Assembly: GCA_025331435.1 (NCBI GenBank)
Contig: JAIWNI010000097.1
Coordinates: 1 to 64,000 of the forward strand
Direction: 5' to 3'
Length of the DNA: 64,000 nt
Source of the DNA: Choanephora cucurbitarum
Taxonomy: Eukaryota > Mucoromycota > Mucoromycetes > Mucorales > Choanephoraceae
The notes under the pieces are model-generated. The model worked only from the letters and a program-made list of their open reading frames with translations. It searched no databases and was not told the DNA's origin. A program made the position numbers and the translations under genes. Positions 21,858 through 32,659 of this stretch are shown here, piece after piece (positions within the stretch are counted from its first letter, which is position 1; every line of letters starts with the position of its first letter).

Positions 21858-22663
21858 GAAACACCATAGAATAAACGTTCCAATAGATTGCCTGCACTCC
21901 ATCGATTATCTAACTCATCATGTTGTTCTTGTTCTTGTTGCTGCTTCTGTAAGGCAGTCTTCAACAAGATCTGTCTACGCTGTTCCATATGAGGCACACT
22001 GATCTGAGAATGGATACGGTGATGCGTTTGTTTCTGATGGCATCGTATCAGACTGTCCATCATTGGGTCTTGGTATTTGCGGACACAGCGATACTCTTTG
22101 CCCATCTTTTCCATCTCGCGTGTCAGACGAATCATGTTCTTGGGATGCGCAATATGATTTTCATCATGGATCAGACTCTGTTCTCGCTGTAACAACAGTT
22201 TTTGCTGTGTGCGTGTCATGCCCGAGATGGCATTTGAGAGTGTTGTCTTTTTGTCGACAAATTGAGATTTCAAAAAGGTTTTTTTCTTATCTGTCACCAG
22301 ATCCTCTGCTGTCACTGGCAGGGTGTGTTCGACAGGTGCGGCTGGCGTGGCGTTGTGCTGGAAGGTAGGTGGAGCATCTGCTGGTGTCAAGTGGATCATA
22401 CTGGTGCTTTTGGAGCGTTCGAGTCGAGAGAGTGATTTGTTTGACTGAGATCGTTTGATTGGTTTTTCACTATCCGCCTCTGCATGTGCTCGTGCCATAG
22501 GAGCCAACTTGGATACATGGACTCGACCACTGGAACGTCTTTTGACATGATGTCTTGTAGGTCGTTTTGCGTTGCCGATACTTGTGCTTGTGGTGGGTGA
22601 AGGTGGTAAGTCGCCTACAGCAAATTTCTTTGATTTCTTTGATGGGTCTTCTTGTCCTGTCAT
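21854..22663 (-). CDS. Basic Ser-rich fungal protein of unknown function
   Basis: A single exon encodes 269 residues. I do not recognise the family with confidence. Seen: a basic, Ser/Thr-rich N-terminal half with HHVKRRSSGRVHVSKLAPMA and repeated RSxS motifs (KRSQSNKSLSRLERSKSTS), then a conserved-looking helical part with KKTTLSNAISGMTRTQQKLL, PKNMIRLTREMEKMGKEY and CVRKYQDPMMDSLIRC, then a Gln-rich tail. The general style resembles TORC1-associated Tco89-type proteins of fungi, but that is a weak analogy, not a domain hit. The start is the first ATG downstream of a purine-rich leader. Its stop is on the same four bases as the cmr1 stop. It is divergent from the ferric reductase gene (339 nt apart). 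Confidence 0.75.
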   Translation of the reverse strand: MTGQEDPSKKSKKFAVGDLPPSPTTSTSIGNAKRPTRHHVKRRSSGRVHVSKLAPMARAHAEADSEKPIKRSQSNKSLSRLERSKSTSMIHLTPADAPPTFQHNATPAAPVEHTLPVTAEDLVTDKKKTFLKSQFVDKKTTLSNAISGMTRTQQKLLLQREQSLIHDENHIAHPKNMIRLTREMEKMGKEYRCVRKYQDPMMDSLIRCHQKQTHHRIHSQISVPHMEQRRQILLKTALQKQQQEQEQHDELDNRWSAGNLLERLFYGVS

Positions 22664-23002
22664 TGTTGATAAAAAAGAAAAAAAAAAGAAAAAAAAAGAA
22701 AGAGATGGAGGGGGGGGTTATTTGTTGTTCCCTAATCTAATCTCAGCTTGTTTCCGATTGAACATCGGTTATGCTTCTTCCGAGCCGCACTCTAAAGGAT
22801 ATACAAGTTGTGTCTTTACTGTTTTTGGGATCATAGTGTTAACAAGAAAGTCTATCATGGAAATAGTACTCTGCTTTAAATAAGCTCTCCATAGTTTGTT
22901 ATGAACTCCTTTTTGATGGCATTCACTGTGTAACCTCAAATGAACAGAATGACCTTTATTTTTTCTTCTATTTTTTTTTTTAATTTTTTTTTAATTTCTT
23001 AA
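22664..23002. promoter_or_regulatory. Divergent promoter region
   Basis: This 339-nt spacer separates the start codons of a minus-strand unknown and the plus-strand ferric reductase, so both promoters must lie here or in the genes. It has purine runs on the left and long T runs just before the reductase ATG. No specific factor site is clear. Confidence 0.5.
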
Positions 23003-24537
23003 ATGATATCAAAAAGACTGACTGCCTATGTTATAGTGAGCATAGTCATTGTATATAGCATCCTTCAATTCAATTCATATTTCCTATTCACCTCAGGACC
23101 AATCGAATTACCTGACAACCTTCAACTGACCACACTCTACCTCCTTGTTCTATGCAGCCTTTATGTCAGTCAATCCTGCCTTGTTTGGTATCTGCAGACT
23201 CGATACAGACAGACCAAACTACACACCCTTTCCTTACTTTCCTTTGAGTTTGCCTTATTTGAATCGACCATCTCACTCTCGGGCTTCATTGAGATCCTCA
23301 TGCTCTTTCTCTTGAACGGCTGGCTCAAGACAACCCTGCCGATCCCCACTACCTTGGACCCTCAGCAGGTCATGACCAACCGATCAGCTCAGCTTGCCTT
23401 GGTCAACATGGCCGTCTCTGTGTTTTCCGTCAGACGGTTCAAGAGGATGGTATGGCATGCTTGGTTTGGTCGTCTGGCTTTTATTCAGGCCATGGTCCAT
23501 GCCAGTTGGCAACTTCAACAGCTTTCGTTCTTGACTGTCCATCTGTCGGGACTGGTGATGTTCTCAGCGCTGGTGATCTTGATCATGGGCTCTCATCCTC
23601 TGGTACGTGCCTTGTCCTACCGCCTGTTTCGTGTAACCCATCTTGTGGCATTTCTCTTGTTGGTCTTGATGGGCTGTCTTCATGATCGTCTGTTTCTGGT
23701 GTTCTATGGTGCTGTCGGTCTCTTTTGGCTGACAGATCAGTGGGGTCGATCGTTTAGGACTGAGCAGGTCCGTCTTGAAGCCTTACCGGGGAACATTGTG
23801 CGTATCTGTTGTCAAGTACCCTATGTGCATGAAGCCCCCTTTCCTGGTCAATTTGTGTTGCTGTCGTTTGATCCGTCTTGGTGGAAAGCCATGGTGCATT
23901 CGCATCCCTTCTCTCTTGCGCGTGTTCTGAATGAAGCAGGCTCCTCATGGTTTGTGTTTTATGCAAAAGTGAAAGGAAAGCACACAAGGGCTCTGTATGA
24001 TGGATTGCCTGAGAAGAAGGTGGTGGCTAGGTTAAGTAAGCCCTTGGGGTATCGTTCTGTTGAATTTGGTGATTTTGAGACAGTGGTGTTGGTGGCAGAA
24101 GGTGTGGGTATTACACCTTGGATCTTGTTGTTTCAATGCCTGCAAGAGAAACAACACAATGTCAAGACACTCTGTCTCTTATGGAGTATCCATACAATAG
24201 GTAAAAAAAGATTAAAATAGAGGCATACTTTATTCACATCCACATAGAGACATGGTATGCCTTTGAAAGAGAATTGGAAGCATGGAATACCATGCCATTG
24301 GATCTATCTATCCAAGTCTATATCACAGGTCCTGAAAATGAGAGAATACCCCATCCTTTACCATCCGTCCAATTTCACTATGGCATTCAACCCAACTACA
24401 ACGATGCCTTCTTGGCTCTAGACAGCAATCGACTGACTGTGTTGGGTATCTGTGCACACACCTCTACCATGGTCACTACCAACAATATAGCACTTACGTA
24501 TGGATGGTCTATTCGAAAAGAACGTTTTGAACTCTAG
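23003..24537 (+). CDS. Ferric reductase-like transmembrane flavocytochrome
   Basis: Exons 23003-24200 and 24248-24537 give 495 residues. Family knowledge: FRE/NOX proteins pass electrons from NADPH through FAD and two b hemes across the membrane, usually to reduce Fe3+ or Cu2+ before uptake. Seen: about seven hydrophobic helices in residues 5-240; two heme-ligand pairs spaced 13 residues apart (His152/His166 and His213/His227); the FAD motif HPFSLA; the nicotinamide-binding GVGITP; and an LTVLGICAHTS block near the end. It is compact, without the long loops of yeast Fre1, and has no signal peptide beyond the first helix. NADPH oxidase activity is the alternative. Its stop is 4 nt from the ZNG1 stop. 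Confidence 0.9.
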
Positions 24538-24541
24538 TGTT

Positions 24542-25614
24542 TTATTGAACCATAGCCTCTCTAAATTTGGCTTCTAATGATTGACATTGTTGCATCACAT
24601 CTCGACCAATAAACGTCACTCGACTCTCTTTGACTTCATCTGCTAACCATGCATGTTCTGTCACGCTCAGTTGATCTTGACCGACTCCCTGGATGACACA
24701 TTTGGTATCGGGCTTAGAGGCTAAGGCCAACACGCCTTTGACACGATAGATATGACCTTGACGGGTTACCTCTTGAATAAACTGGTATGTAGCCTCCAGA
24801 TCGACAAAGCCCGGTGCCAATACCATGGTCTGTTCAACATGAGGGTCATGTTGCTTGAGGGCCTCTTGAAGTGCATTTGGCTGAATGACAGGATTGGATT
24901 GGCGATGGAGGATGGCATCGATAGGCACTTGAGCAAATGAGGTGGTAAATAAGCGTGCCTTAGGGTTATGTTGACTGATGAGCTGGTGGATTTTGTCGAG
25001 TGTGGATGTGTTGACCAGGTCCATCTTGTTGAGGATGATGGTATCGGTTGTCATGATCTGAGCCAGCCATTCATTTTTATAGTCAGGGGAGGCTTGAAGA
25101 TACTGTGGATAGAAGTGTTTGGCATCCAAGAGGGTGACAATGCCATTCAGATAGTAGTTTTGAACAATATCATCTGTGCCTTTCTTGTCTGCTCCCTGTG
25201 TGATCAATTGAAGGATGGGTGTTGGATCAGCCAGGCCTGTTGTCTCCAGAATGACATGGTCAATCTGTTTATTGGGCATCTCTAAATTACGCATGGCAAT
25301 CTCAACCAGTGCATTAATCAACTCACCACTGGAAGAACAACAGACACAGCCCCTAAAAAAGAAAAAATCAACAAGAAGATGTTTATAAATTCTATTTTAC
25401 TTTACATGCCAAATTCATAAAGATGTTGAATCTCTTCTGTATGTTCTTGATGTACTATTTCATTTTCAATACCAAAGGCAGCAGCAAATTCATTTTCAAT
25501 CACTGCCAAACGAAGGTTTTTTCCTTGTTCATCTAGAATACGGTTCAATAAGGTAGTCTTGCCAGCACCTAAAAAGCCTGTGATGACTGTGACTGGAATA
25601 CGCTTGGTTGTCAT
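24542..25614 (-). CDS. zng1: G3E GTPase, CobW/ZNG1 zinc chaperone
   Basis: Exons 25614-25406 and 25352-24542 give 339 residues. Family knowledge: the ZNG1 (CBWD) branch of COG0523 transfers zinc to methionine aminopeptidase in a GTP-dependent way; other members insert other metals. Seen: Walker [14 protein letters not shown] near residue 13, [13 protein letters not shown], the metal-binding CxCC in [12 protein letters not shown] at the exon junction, ETTGLADP (Walker B-like), NKMDLV for guanine recognition, and a C-terminal CobW domain with [14 protein letters not shown] and [10 protein letters not shown]. The start was placed at [13 protein letters not shown]; an in-frame upstream Met at 25671 would add 19 hydrophobic residues. 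It sits tail to tail with a ferric reductase, but co-function is inference. Confidence 0.94.
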
Positions 25615-25897
25615 GAAGATAGCAATAGCAACCGGATAAAAGTAAAATAACATATTTATACCATGACTCACATGTTACCTAATCAATTCAAAGTCCGAGA
25701 CCACGCATGAATTATAGATCACAAGCATTGACATCTACTTTAACGAATGGGGGTCATGCGATGGATTAGGAGAAAAAAATAGATGGTTTTTATATCAATT
25801 GTCATTCCCTTTTTTTTCACGCGTCCTATTCCAAATGAAGGCTATAAAATGAAATGATGGCTTTATTTCATTTTTTTCTCTTTTTTTCATAATACTC

Positions 25898-26236
25898 ATG
25901 TCTACTATAGAAGAAGTAAGAAACTGACAATAAAAAAAAATGATAAATATTCATATCACTCTATAGATGATGCATCGTTTAAAAGCACGATTAGCATTTG
26001 CCAATTTCAAAAGAGAACATGGCTATGAACAATATGATCTTTATACATTAGAATCCAATTTAATAAAGAAAAGGAATCCCACCAGTCATCGAAAACCCAT
26101 CACTCCTTATCCTCATCCAACATGGATATCCAGATACCCACTCTCAGAGAAACGCACTACATCAAAGCACACATATGTTGTCGATGATGAAAATGCAGCT
26201 GCTCATGTTTTGGTGATGTTACATCAAACTCTGTAA
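25898..26236 (+). CDS. Small protein with a possible GTB-like helix, 95 residues
   Basis: Exons 25898-25915 and 25967-26236 give 95 residues. I do not firmly recognise it. Seen: after Met-Ser-Thr-Ile-Glu-Glu comes MMHRLKARLAFANFKREHGY, a basic amphipathic helix. Its LRxRLxxAxxK-type spacing recalls the GTB motif by which Whi5/Nrm1-type repressors bind SBF/MBF. This is a pattern resemblance only. The remaining part is Pro/His-rich (PITPYPHPTWISRYP) and ends in a helical ENAAAHVLVMLHQTL. The first exon is 18 nt with a consensus donor. The stop is 12 nt from that of the convergent Gemin6 gene. Confidence 0.65.
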
Positions 26237-26248
26237 GATAAAACTTAT

Positions 26249-26784
26249 TTATAATTCCAATATCATATTACGCACACGTTGTCGAATCAATGCATTATCA
26301 CACACAACACTGGTAGCCACATAGGGTGATTCAACACGTGCACATCCTAGGACATAGATCACAGGATCATCCTCATTGTATTCTATAGGCACACGATGCT
26401 ATCCAAATCACTCAGTAAAATCTTGAGATAAACCAAGTTAATTTTTACCTGCTTTAAGAGAGCAATCAGCTGTTGACGTCTTGTTTGGGTGGAGAGATGG
26501 GTAGAGGGCAGGTGTTGGTCAATGTCTAATCTCTCTTGTGGATGGACTAATGATGCATCAGCTTACAATTGTGTGTATATAAGAGCATGTTTACTTGTGA
26601 GTTGTTGAATGTCATGATGAAACACGACCATGACTTTGTCTTGATCAGGTTGAAATAGAACGACATGATGACTGATGGGATCGACTGTATGCAGATAACC
26701 TTCTAATGGTGTCAAGTCTTTAGAGACTATCTTGACTTTTGAGCCTATCAGATCAACCAACTCATTTGACTCAAAACCATACAT
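26249..26784 (-). CDS. gemin6: Gemin6-like SMN-complex subunit
   Basis: Exons 26784-26595, 26546-26449 and 26398-26249 give 145 residues. Family knowledge: Gemin6 has an Sm-like fold, pairs with Gemin7 inside the SMN complex and helps assemble spliceosomal snRNPs. Seen: the N-terminal Sm-like part (residues 8-64) with LIGSKVKIVSKDLTPLEGYL, HTVDPISHHVVLF and VMVVFHHDIQQL parallels the animal KGWVLTTDPVSANIVLV region. The C-terminal domain has RRQQLIALLKQHRVPIEYNE, VIYVLGCARVESPYV and an ending like the animal enzyme's LSRVQDLI. All three introns keep frame. Most ascomycete yeasts lack this subunit, so it marks an early-diverging fungus with a fuller SMN complex. Confidence 0.85.
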
Positions 26785-26841
26785 TTATAGAGATGAGAAA
26801 ATAAAAATATTTTTTTTTTAGTATTTTTTATTTTTTTTCCA

Positions 26842-27672
26842 ATGATAAAAGAGTGGTATGCATTTGATATCAAGGCATTTTGTCTCTTCTTTTCAGTCTT
26901 CTATTTAATCCCCTATCCAATCTATCGTTATCTGGCTCATTACTTTGGATGGGAAACCAACCCTAAATCAGTTGCTAGGCACTGGAGTGACCTGTTGGAT
27001 GGATTCTCTTATGGTCTTATTGTCTTCACATTTGGTAACTATGCCAATACACTCAAGTAAGCTTTATATTGTTATGTTGGATCAGTTGAACTCATACATC
27101 ACTTAGTTGGATTACCATCCTAGCCTTTTACCCCTCTTTAGTGAGTTATGCACTATTGGCAGAATTACCATTTGCAAAGACGTCATTGCCTTGTATGCGA
27201 GAATGGCCCAGAAAGATGTGGATCTTGTTCAGTCTGGCTGTCATGTTGATTCTGTCATTTGCTGCCTATCATCTCTATCTTGCCTCTCTCTTGCCAGATC
27301 CATTTCTGACTTATTATCTCTCCAGTCTGTTGTTACCCTTCAGTCTGTTTGTCTCTTCTGTTCTTTTGACAAAAGAGGTGAATTCCAATTGGTGTCAGAC
27401 ACAATGGTATCGATGGCGATATCAGTCTAGTCCACCAGAAGAACAGAGATTGATGTATGGATCTAGAGTAGTACTTCATCTACATCATTGGCAGATCTTT
27501 TATGTTCTTGCCTTCTTTACTCGTTTTGATCATCCCATCTCTCAAATAGGAGCAGGTATCACTCTGGCATGTTATATGGAAGGTGTATGTGCATGTAAGT
27601 TTTTTATTTGATTTAAGATATATACTTATAGAGTGGTTAGATGGTTATGATCGTTTAGTGAATGATGCTTAG
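26842..27672 (+). CDS. Multi-pass membrane protein with an HLHHW motif
   Basis: Exons 26842-27056, 27107-27582 and 27632-27672 give 243 residues. I cannot name the family. Seen: about six hydrophobic helices, the sequence RVVLHLHHWQIFYVLAFFTR followed by SQIGAGITLACYMEG, and a C-terminal WLDGYDRLV. The histidine cluster at the mouth of a helix and the following Q-x-G-A-G-I-x-L block recall the membrane part of fungal LCCL-domain proteins, but the LCCL domain itself is absent. The last donor is uncertain: GTGTAT at 27583 keeps the frame, whereas the stronger-looking GTAAGT further on would create an immediate stop. The gene ends 48 nt before the stop of the opposing kinase. Confidence 0.75.
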
Positions 27673-27720
27673 AGGGGTATGGGCTGTATGTACAAATAAG
27701 AAGAAGAAGAAGAATAAAAG

Positions 27721-28848
27721 TTATAATTGACACCAATCAGATTCAAGTACTTGTTGAATAGTATAACGTTGTTGAGGATCAAGATGGAGACAGTGTTGTA
27801 AGAGAAGTTTAAGTTCAGATGAGAGATGTTCAGGCATATCATATTGACCAGTAAGAATCTTCTGTTGTAACCGTAAATCATAATCATCAGAGAAAGGTAA
27901 TCGACCAGTCACAAGGGCATACAGAATAATGCCTAAAGACCAGATATCAGTAGAAGGACAACCAATGGCTGTTCTTGACTTGATTTGTTCAGGTGCAGCA
28001 TAGGCTAATGAACCACCTGCACTTTCACTATTAAGATCAGGTGACAGAGGCAATTGAGTGACTGGATTGATCTTCAGTGGTTGTTGACAGATGGCCAGAC
28101 CAAAGTCACACAGTTTGACAACATCATTGTCATCCAACAGTACATTTTCAAGCTTAAGATCCTTATGGCAGATTTTCATGTCATTATGTAGATAGTGAAG
28201 TGCTTGAGCCAGTTGAACAAACAGACGACGTGCTTCTGCTTCAGACAGTGATTTCTTTTCAAGTAACTTTAGGAGATTGCCACCAGGACAATAGTCACAG
28301 ATCAGGAAGGTTTGATTGTCTGTCTCGAGTATGTGTTGAAGGTGTACAATATGGTCATGGTCAAGTTGCTTCCAGATAGACAGTTCACTCTCTAATCTCA
28401 TGTCAATGGATTCCTGTTTCTTGACAATCTTGATGGCTACATGATGTCCATCTGAGATACGGAAGCCTTTACGGACAGTAGAGAATCCACCATAACCAAT
28501 GATGCTATCAATCACATAGTCTCCAATCTCATCTCCTTCCTGTTCTTCTTCAATTGATTTAGACTGAACAGGTGAAAAGGCAAAACCAGCTAGAAAAGAA
28601 GCAGCAGGACTCTGCATGGTTTCCCAAGATTTGGGTGTTACTTTTGTAGGGGATTGTTGAGGTCGATTCAGCTGACATTTGTTACGGGAAATAGTTTTCT
28701 GTAGACTGTCAGCACTGGAAGTAGATGTTGAGGGTGAAGGTAAGGGTGATGCCATCGTCTTTAGGTCATAGAATCCAATGCCTAAAGAGTCAGTATGGAT
28801 ATGAAGTGGCATTTTAGCCTTAGTTTGACATCTTTGAATTGTTTGCAT
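27721..28848 (-). CDS. Serine/threonine protein kinase
   Basis: A single exon encodes 375 residues. Seen: the kinase domain covers about residues 107-374, with the glycine loop IGYGGFSTVRKG, the catalytic Lys in VAIKIVKK, HKDLKLENVLL as the catalytic loop, DFGLAI, and GGSLAYAAPEQI in the activation segment, then DIWSLGIILYALVTGRLPF. The usual HRD arginine is Lys (HKD), a conservative change seen in some active kinases. The first 105 residues are Ser/Thr/Pro-rich and probably disordered. The motif style fits the CAMK-like (Kin1/Snf1-related) fungal kinases; I cannot assign an orthologue or pathway. Confidence 0.93.
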   Translation of the reverse strand: MQTIQRCQTKAKMPLHIHTDSLGIGFYDLKTMASPLPSPSTSTSSADSLQKTISRNKCQLNRPQQSPTKVTPKSWETMQSPAASFLAGFAFSPVQSKSIEEEQEGDEIGDYVIDSIIGYGGFSTVRKGFRISDGHHVAIKIVKKQESIDMRLESELSIWKQLDHDHIVHLQHILETDNQTFLICDYCPGGNLLKLLEKKSLSEAEARRLFVQLAQALHYLHNDMKICHKDLKLENVLLDDNDVVKLCDFGLAICQQPLKINPVTQLPLSPDLNSESAGGSLAYAAPEQIKSRTAIGCPSTDIWSLGIILYALVTGRLPFSDDYDLRLQQKILTGQYDMPEHLSSELKLLLQHCLHLDPQQRYTIQQVLESDWCQL

Positions 28849-30070
28849 TAATAATAGATTTAAAAACTGATTTTATTGGTTGATTTCGATTAGATTAAAG
28901 GAAATGAAAAAAAGAAAAAATAAAAAAAAAAAAGAAAAAGATAACACTCTATTTATAATAAGACCATCGATTCCGAATCAGCCAATCATCATCCCACTTT
29001 AAGTCTTATCAGGATCAATCCTATAAACTGTAATTTGACAGGTCAGCCAATCATTCGTCTGCATAATTAAAGATAAGACAAAAACTCCCTTTCTCATTTG
29101 CCCTATTGATAAGATCAATTTAATTATAAAAAAAAACTCCTCCTTTTATTCCTATTGTTCTAAACTCATTCTCACTTTTTTTTTATATATATATAGAGTA
29201 AAGAAGCACCTTCTTTTTTTTTTCTCTTTTTTTTATATCTACTCCAAAAAAAAAAAGTGGGATTATATTTTTGAATGTGATTTGTTGTTTACAGAAAAAA
29301 ATAATAAAAAAAAAAAGAGTCCGAATCTTCCCGATCACAAGCCTAGTCATTTCACACTCTCATTTTGCTTAGAACAAGAGAAAAAAAAATTTTTTTACTC
29401 AGTTAAAAATGAACAATGATTGACAAAAACAAAAAGAGCGTAATCATCACATGTTATATGCGCACAAATCAGGTATGAGCTTAATTTATGCTACGTCATT
29501 TAAGGATATTACTCAATATGGTATAACATGCCACACACACACACACAAATGATTGCTGTACCTGGTAGATTGTCTTATCTTACCTTATGTCTCAGTCAAA
29601 CATTGGTCATGCTCATCTTTCTTATCTTTCCAATTGGGCAATCTAATTCAATCTCAGCTTGTGTTGCCTTGAACAAATAAAATAATTTATAGGTGAGAAT
29701 ATTTTCTTTTTTGTATATAAATACACGACTGATGACTTTGTTTATATCAACTAAGACAAATACGTTTTAGCTTCTTTGATGTTTACTGTACACAGCATGA
29801 ATTACCCAATGGCTTCTTTTTTTTTTAGTAAAATGCTCCGAGACTATATAGCATCACTTTAAAGAGAGGAGGGGTTCATTCCAATACCCTGAAGGTTGTA
29901 TGTAATCGAATGATTTTTAGAGAGAGTAAACAAGGATCTTGTGAACATTCTTTTATTCTTGTTGAGGAGTTTGAATGTTGAACTATGCAGCCATGATAGA
30001 ATTCAGTCTCCGCCATAGGATTGGTATCTTCTTTTTTGACTGCTGTCATTTTTATTCTTTTTTACTCCCA
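28849..30070. other. Intergenic region between divergent genes
   Basis: The 1.2 kb between the kinase and Apn2 start codons shows no gene. It carries many A/T runs, a short (TA)n near 29186-29196, and an (AC)n microsatellite near 29531-29547. A pyrimidine-rich stretch lies just before the Apn2 ATG. Confidence 0.6.
29531..29547. repeat. (AC)n microsatellite
   Basis: Eight AC units in an intergenic region. Confidence 0.85.
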
Positions 30071-31452
30071 ATGCGAATTCTTACTTGGAACGTAAATGGA
30101 CTACAAACAACACTTCAATATCATCCTTGGTCAGAAGCTAAATCGTATAAAGTAAGCTTTGTGTATTTGTTACATACAATTAGGCTTATAGGATAACTAC
30201 TAGGTCTTGTTAGACACATTAGGTGCTGATATTATCTGGTAAAAAACAACTTGTTTATTAGTTAAAGCAAGACCATAATCTTTTTTTTATTTTGCTTAGT
30301 TTTCAAGAAGTCAAATGTCAACAATCTAAATTAACACGAGAAATGGCTATTGTGCCTGGTTATCATGCCTATTTCTCATTCTCAAAGGCAAAACTAGGCT
30401 ATTCAGGCGTAGTCACTTATGTCAAAGATACCTTACCTCAACCCATTGATATTCAAGAGACCATTACCAATACTGAGGATGAGTATGTTACACCAGCCAA
30501 ATCATTGGACGCAGAAGGTCGATCTCTCATCTTGAATTTTGGCCATTTTGTCCTCTTCAACATCTACTTTCCTAATGACGCAGGGGATGCACGGACTCAA
30601 TTCAAGATGGATTATCATCACTGTGTTCAAAAGAGACTAGAACAAGCCCTGGAGCATCAACAGGTCATTCTGGTGGGTGACATCAATGCAGCCCATGACG
30701 AAATCGATCATTGCGATCCTCAACAGAGCATCAAAGATCATGATTTAGCCCATTTTCAGGATTTGCCTCAACGAAGATGGTTAGATTGTTTAGTGGCACC
30801 CAAGGGTCCTCTGGTGGATATCACACGTCGTTACCATCCAGATCGTCAAAAGATGTTTACCTGTTGGAACACCCGAACCAATGCTCGACCCATCAATTTC
30901 GGTACGCGTATTGATTATATCTTGCCTTCTGTGGGTCTTGAAGAGAGTTTTCTGTTTGCTGATATTCAGCCAGATATCATGGGATCCGATCATTGTCCTG
31001 TCTATGCTGATTTCTCTGATGGTTTAATGGACAAAATGGTTCAATCCACAGTCTATAGAACTTCTCCATGCTACAGTCTGAATTTCCCTCAATTTAAACA
31101 TCAACAGAAGCTATCAGATTATTTTGCAGTCAAACGACGATCTCTTGAAGAACAGAAGGTAGTCAAAAGGGCCAACACGTCATCCCGTCCAATCACACCA
31201 CCTGTCAAACCCATACCTTACTCCATCAATAACCCACAGACAAAGTCAACTTGGACCTCACTCTTTCAAGCACCTCAACTGCCACGCTGTAGACATAATG
31301 AAGTATGCCTAGAGAGAACCGTGACCAAGAAAGGCCCGAACTTTGGCCGGGTGTTCTATGTGTGTTCGAAGCCTGTGGGACCTCAAAATGAATTAAAAGA
31401 CGATCAATTGAGTTGTAACTTTTTCTTGTGGAAAAATAAAAAATCAAAATGA
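30071..31452 (+). CDS. apn2: AP endonuclease 2 (Apn2) with PIP box and GRF finger
   Basis: Exons 30071-30151, 30204-30238 and 30300-31452 give 422 residues. Family knowledge: APE2/Apn2 is an exonuclease III-type enzyme that cleaves abasic sites and removes 3' blocks, acting with PCNA in the nucleus. Seen: the N-terminus MRILTWNVNGLQ, the catalytic FQEVK, the metal and catalytic residues in VGDINAAHDEID, and GSDHCPVYADF at the end of the nuclease domain (about residue 290). A PIP box fits QQKLSDYF. A C-terminal Zf-GRF has CRHNEVCLERTVTKKGPNFG, VFYVCSK and CNFFLW. The order and length match the family closely. A short exon of 35 nt encodes the LGADIIC segment. Confidence 0.97.
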
Positions 31453-31566
31453 CACGTGGTTTGTACAACACTAATAATTCAGGTTAATTTAAGGTATCTT
31501 TAGGGAGAAAAAAAAAAGAAAAATATGTGTTGTCAGGAGTTGGGGGGTATCTAATTTTACAATATT

Positions 31567-31891
31567 TTAAAGGCAACACTCTTTAGCACCAAAACATAGA
31601 CAAATGGCAGCTAAGCTATAAAAAAAAAAAAGGTGAGTTTTAATAAAGAGATTGAAATGATATTTACCATCCCCAACAACATGCATCTTTGGATTTAGCT
31701 GGTTGTCGATGAACAATGACTGTTTGGGGTACAGGTTGTGGGTAATAGAATTGATTATGTGTGGGTGGTTGATATGCAGGAGGTGGTGGATATTCTTCTA
31801 GTAATGAGTCTGAAGTAGACCGATTGAATTGTTGAAAATGAGGTGGAATAGGAGCTGATATATGATGTGCTCGTTTCTTTTCTATACTCAT
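31567..31891 (-). CDS. CYSTM cysteine-rich tail-anchored protein
   Basis: Exons 31891-31668 and 31615-31567 give 90 residues. Family knowledge: CYSTM proteins are small eukaryotic membrane proteins with a Cys-rich C-terminal helix, linked to stress resistance and plasma-membrane association. Seen: a Pro/Tyr/Gln-rich cytosolic part (EEYPPPPAYQPP, FYYPQPVPQ) ahead of CCWGCLAAICLCFGAKECC at the very end. The intron splits the Cys-rich helix, and joining the exons is needed to complete it, which supports the model. A PPPPAY-like element could serve as a WW-domain ligand; that is inference. Confidence 0.88.
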
Positions 31892-32213
31892 AATAAAGAG
31901 ACAGGATAGAAGAGAGAGAGAAGAAAGGAGAGAGAAAGGAGAGAGATATCAAAATAATAAAAAAAAGGATCAACATGTTTAAACACAGACTATCTTATTT
32001 CATTTAGATGTGCGGACCGGACTATTATTTTGAATGAAAGAGGGGGGAAGAGAGGGGGGTGCAATAAAGTTTAAACAAAAAAAAATAAATGCAAACAAAG
32101 GGAAAGAGAGAGAGTGAGTATGGGAGCGGGCAAGCAAAAAAAAAAAAAAATAGAGGGGAGTGGATTAGATGCAATTGAGCACAACCCTCCTCTTTCATCA
32201 CCTATCTTTAGAC

Positions 32214-32659
32214 ATGTCTGGATCCGATCGGTAAGCTATAGACATCCATCATCAATGGATGGATCTGTTGACTGAACTCTCTCTTTTTTTTTTATATAAG
32301 TTTGTACAGCAAGGGCCGTGTTTTGGGTTTCGAACGTGCTAAGCGCACCCAAAACCCCAACACCTCTCTCATTCAAATCGAAGGTGTTCAAACTACCAAT
32401 GATGCCAAGTTCTACCTTGGTAAGCGTGTTGCCTACGTCTACCGTGCTCAACGTGAAATCAACGGTTCCAAGATCCGTGTCATCTGGGGTCGCATTGCTC
32501 GTACTCACGGTACTAGCGGTGTTGTCAAGGCTCGTTTCCGTAAGAACTTGCCCCCTAAGGTCTTTGGTGCTTCTGTTCGTGTTGTAAGTGTTATTTATGT
32601 TTTGAGTGATGTTGTATTGATTTTCTTTTTTGTAGATGCTTTACCCTTCCAACATCTAA
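32214..32659 (+). CDS. rpl33: 60S ribosomal protein eL33
   Basis: Exons 32214-32230, 32301-32583 and 32636-32659 give 107 residues, equal to yeast eL33. Family knowledge: eL33 (L35A) is a structural protein of the large cytosolic ribosomal subunit. Seen: [62 protein letters not shown] and the MLYPSNI terminus are all characteristic. The tiny first exon encodes MSGSD plus two bases of the next codon, and the third exon only the last seven residues. Codon use is strongly biased toward C-ending codons compared with the neighbours, fitting high expression. Confidence 0.98.

Noticed and set aside
32236..32508. 90-codon open frame antisense to eL33
   Set aside because: Same cause: complement of a strongly biased ribosomal-protein exon.
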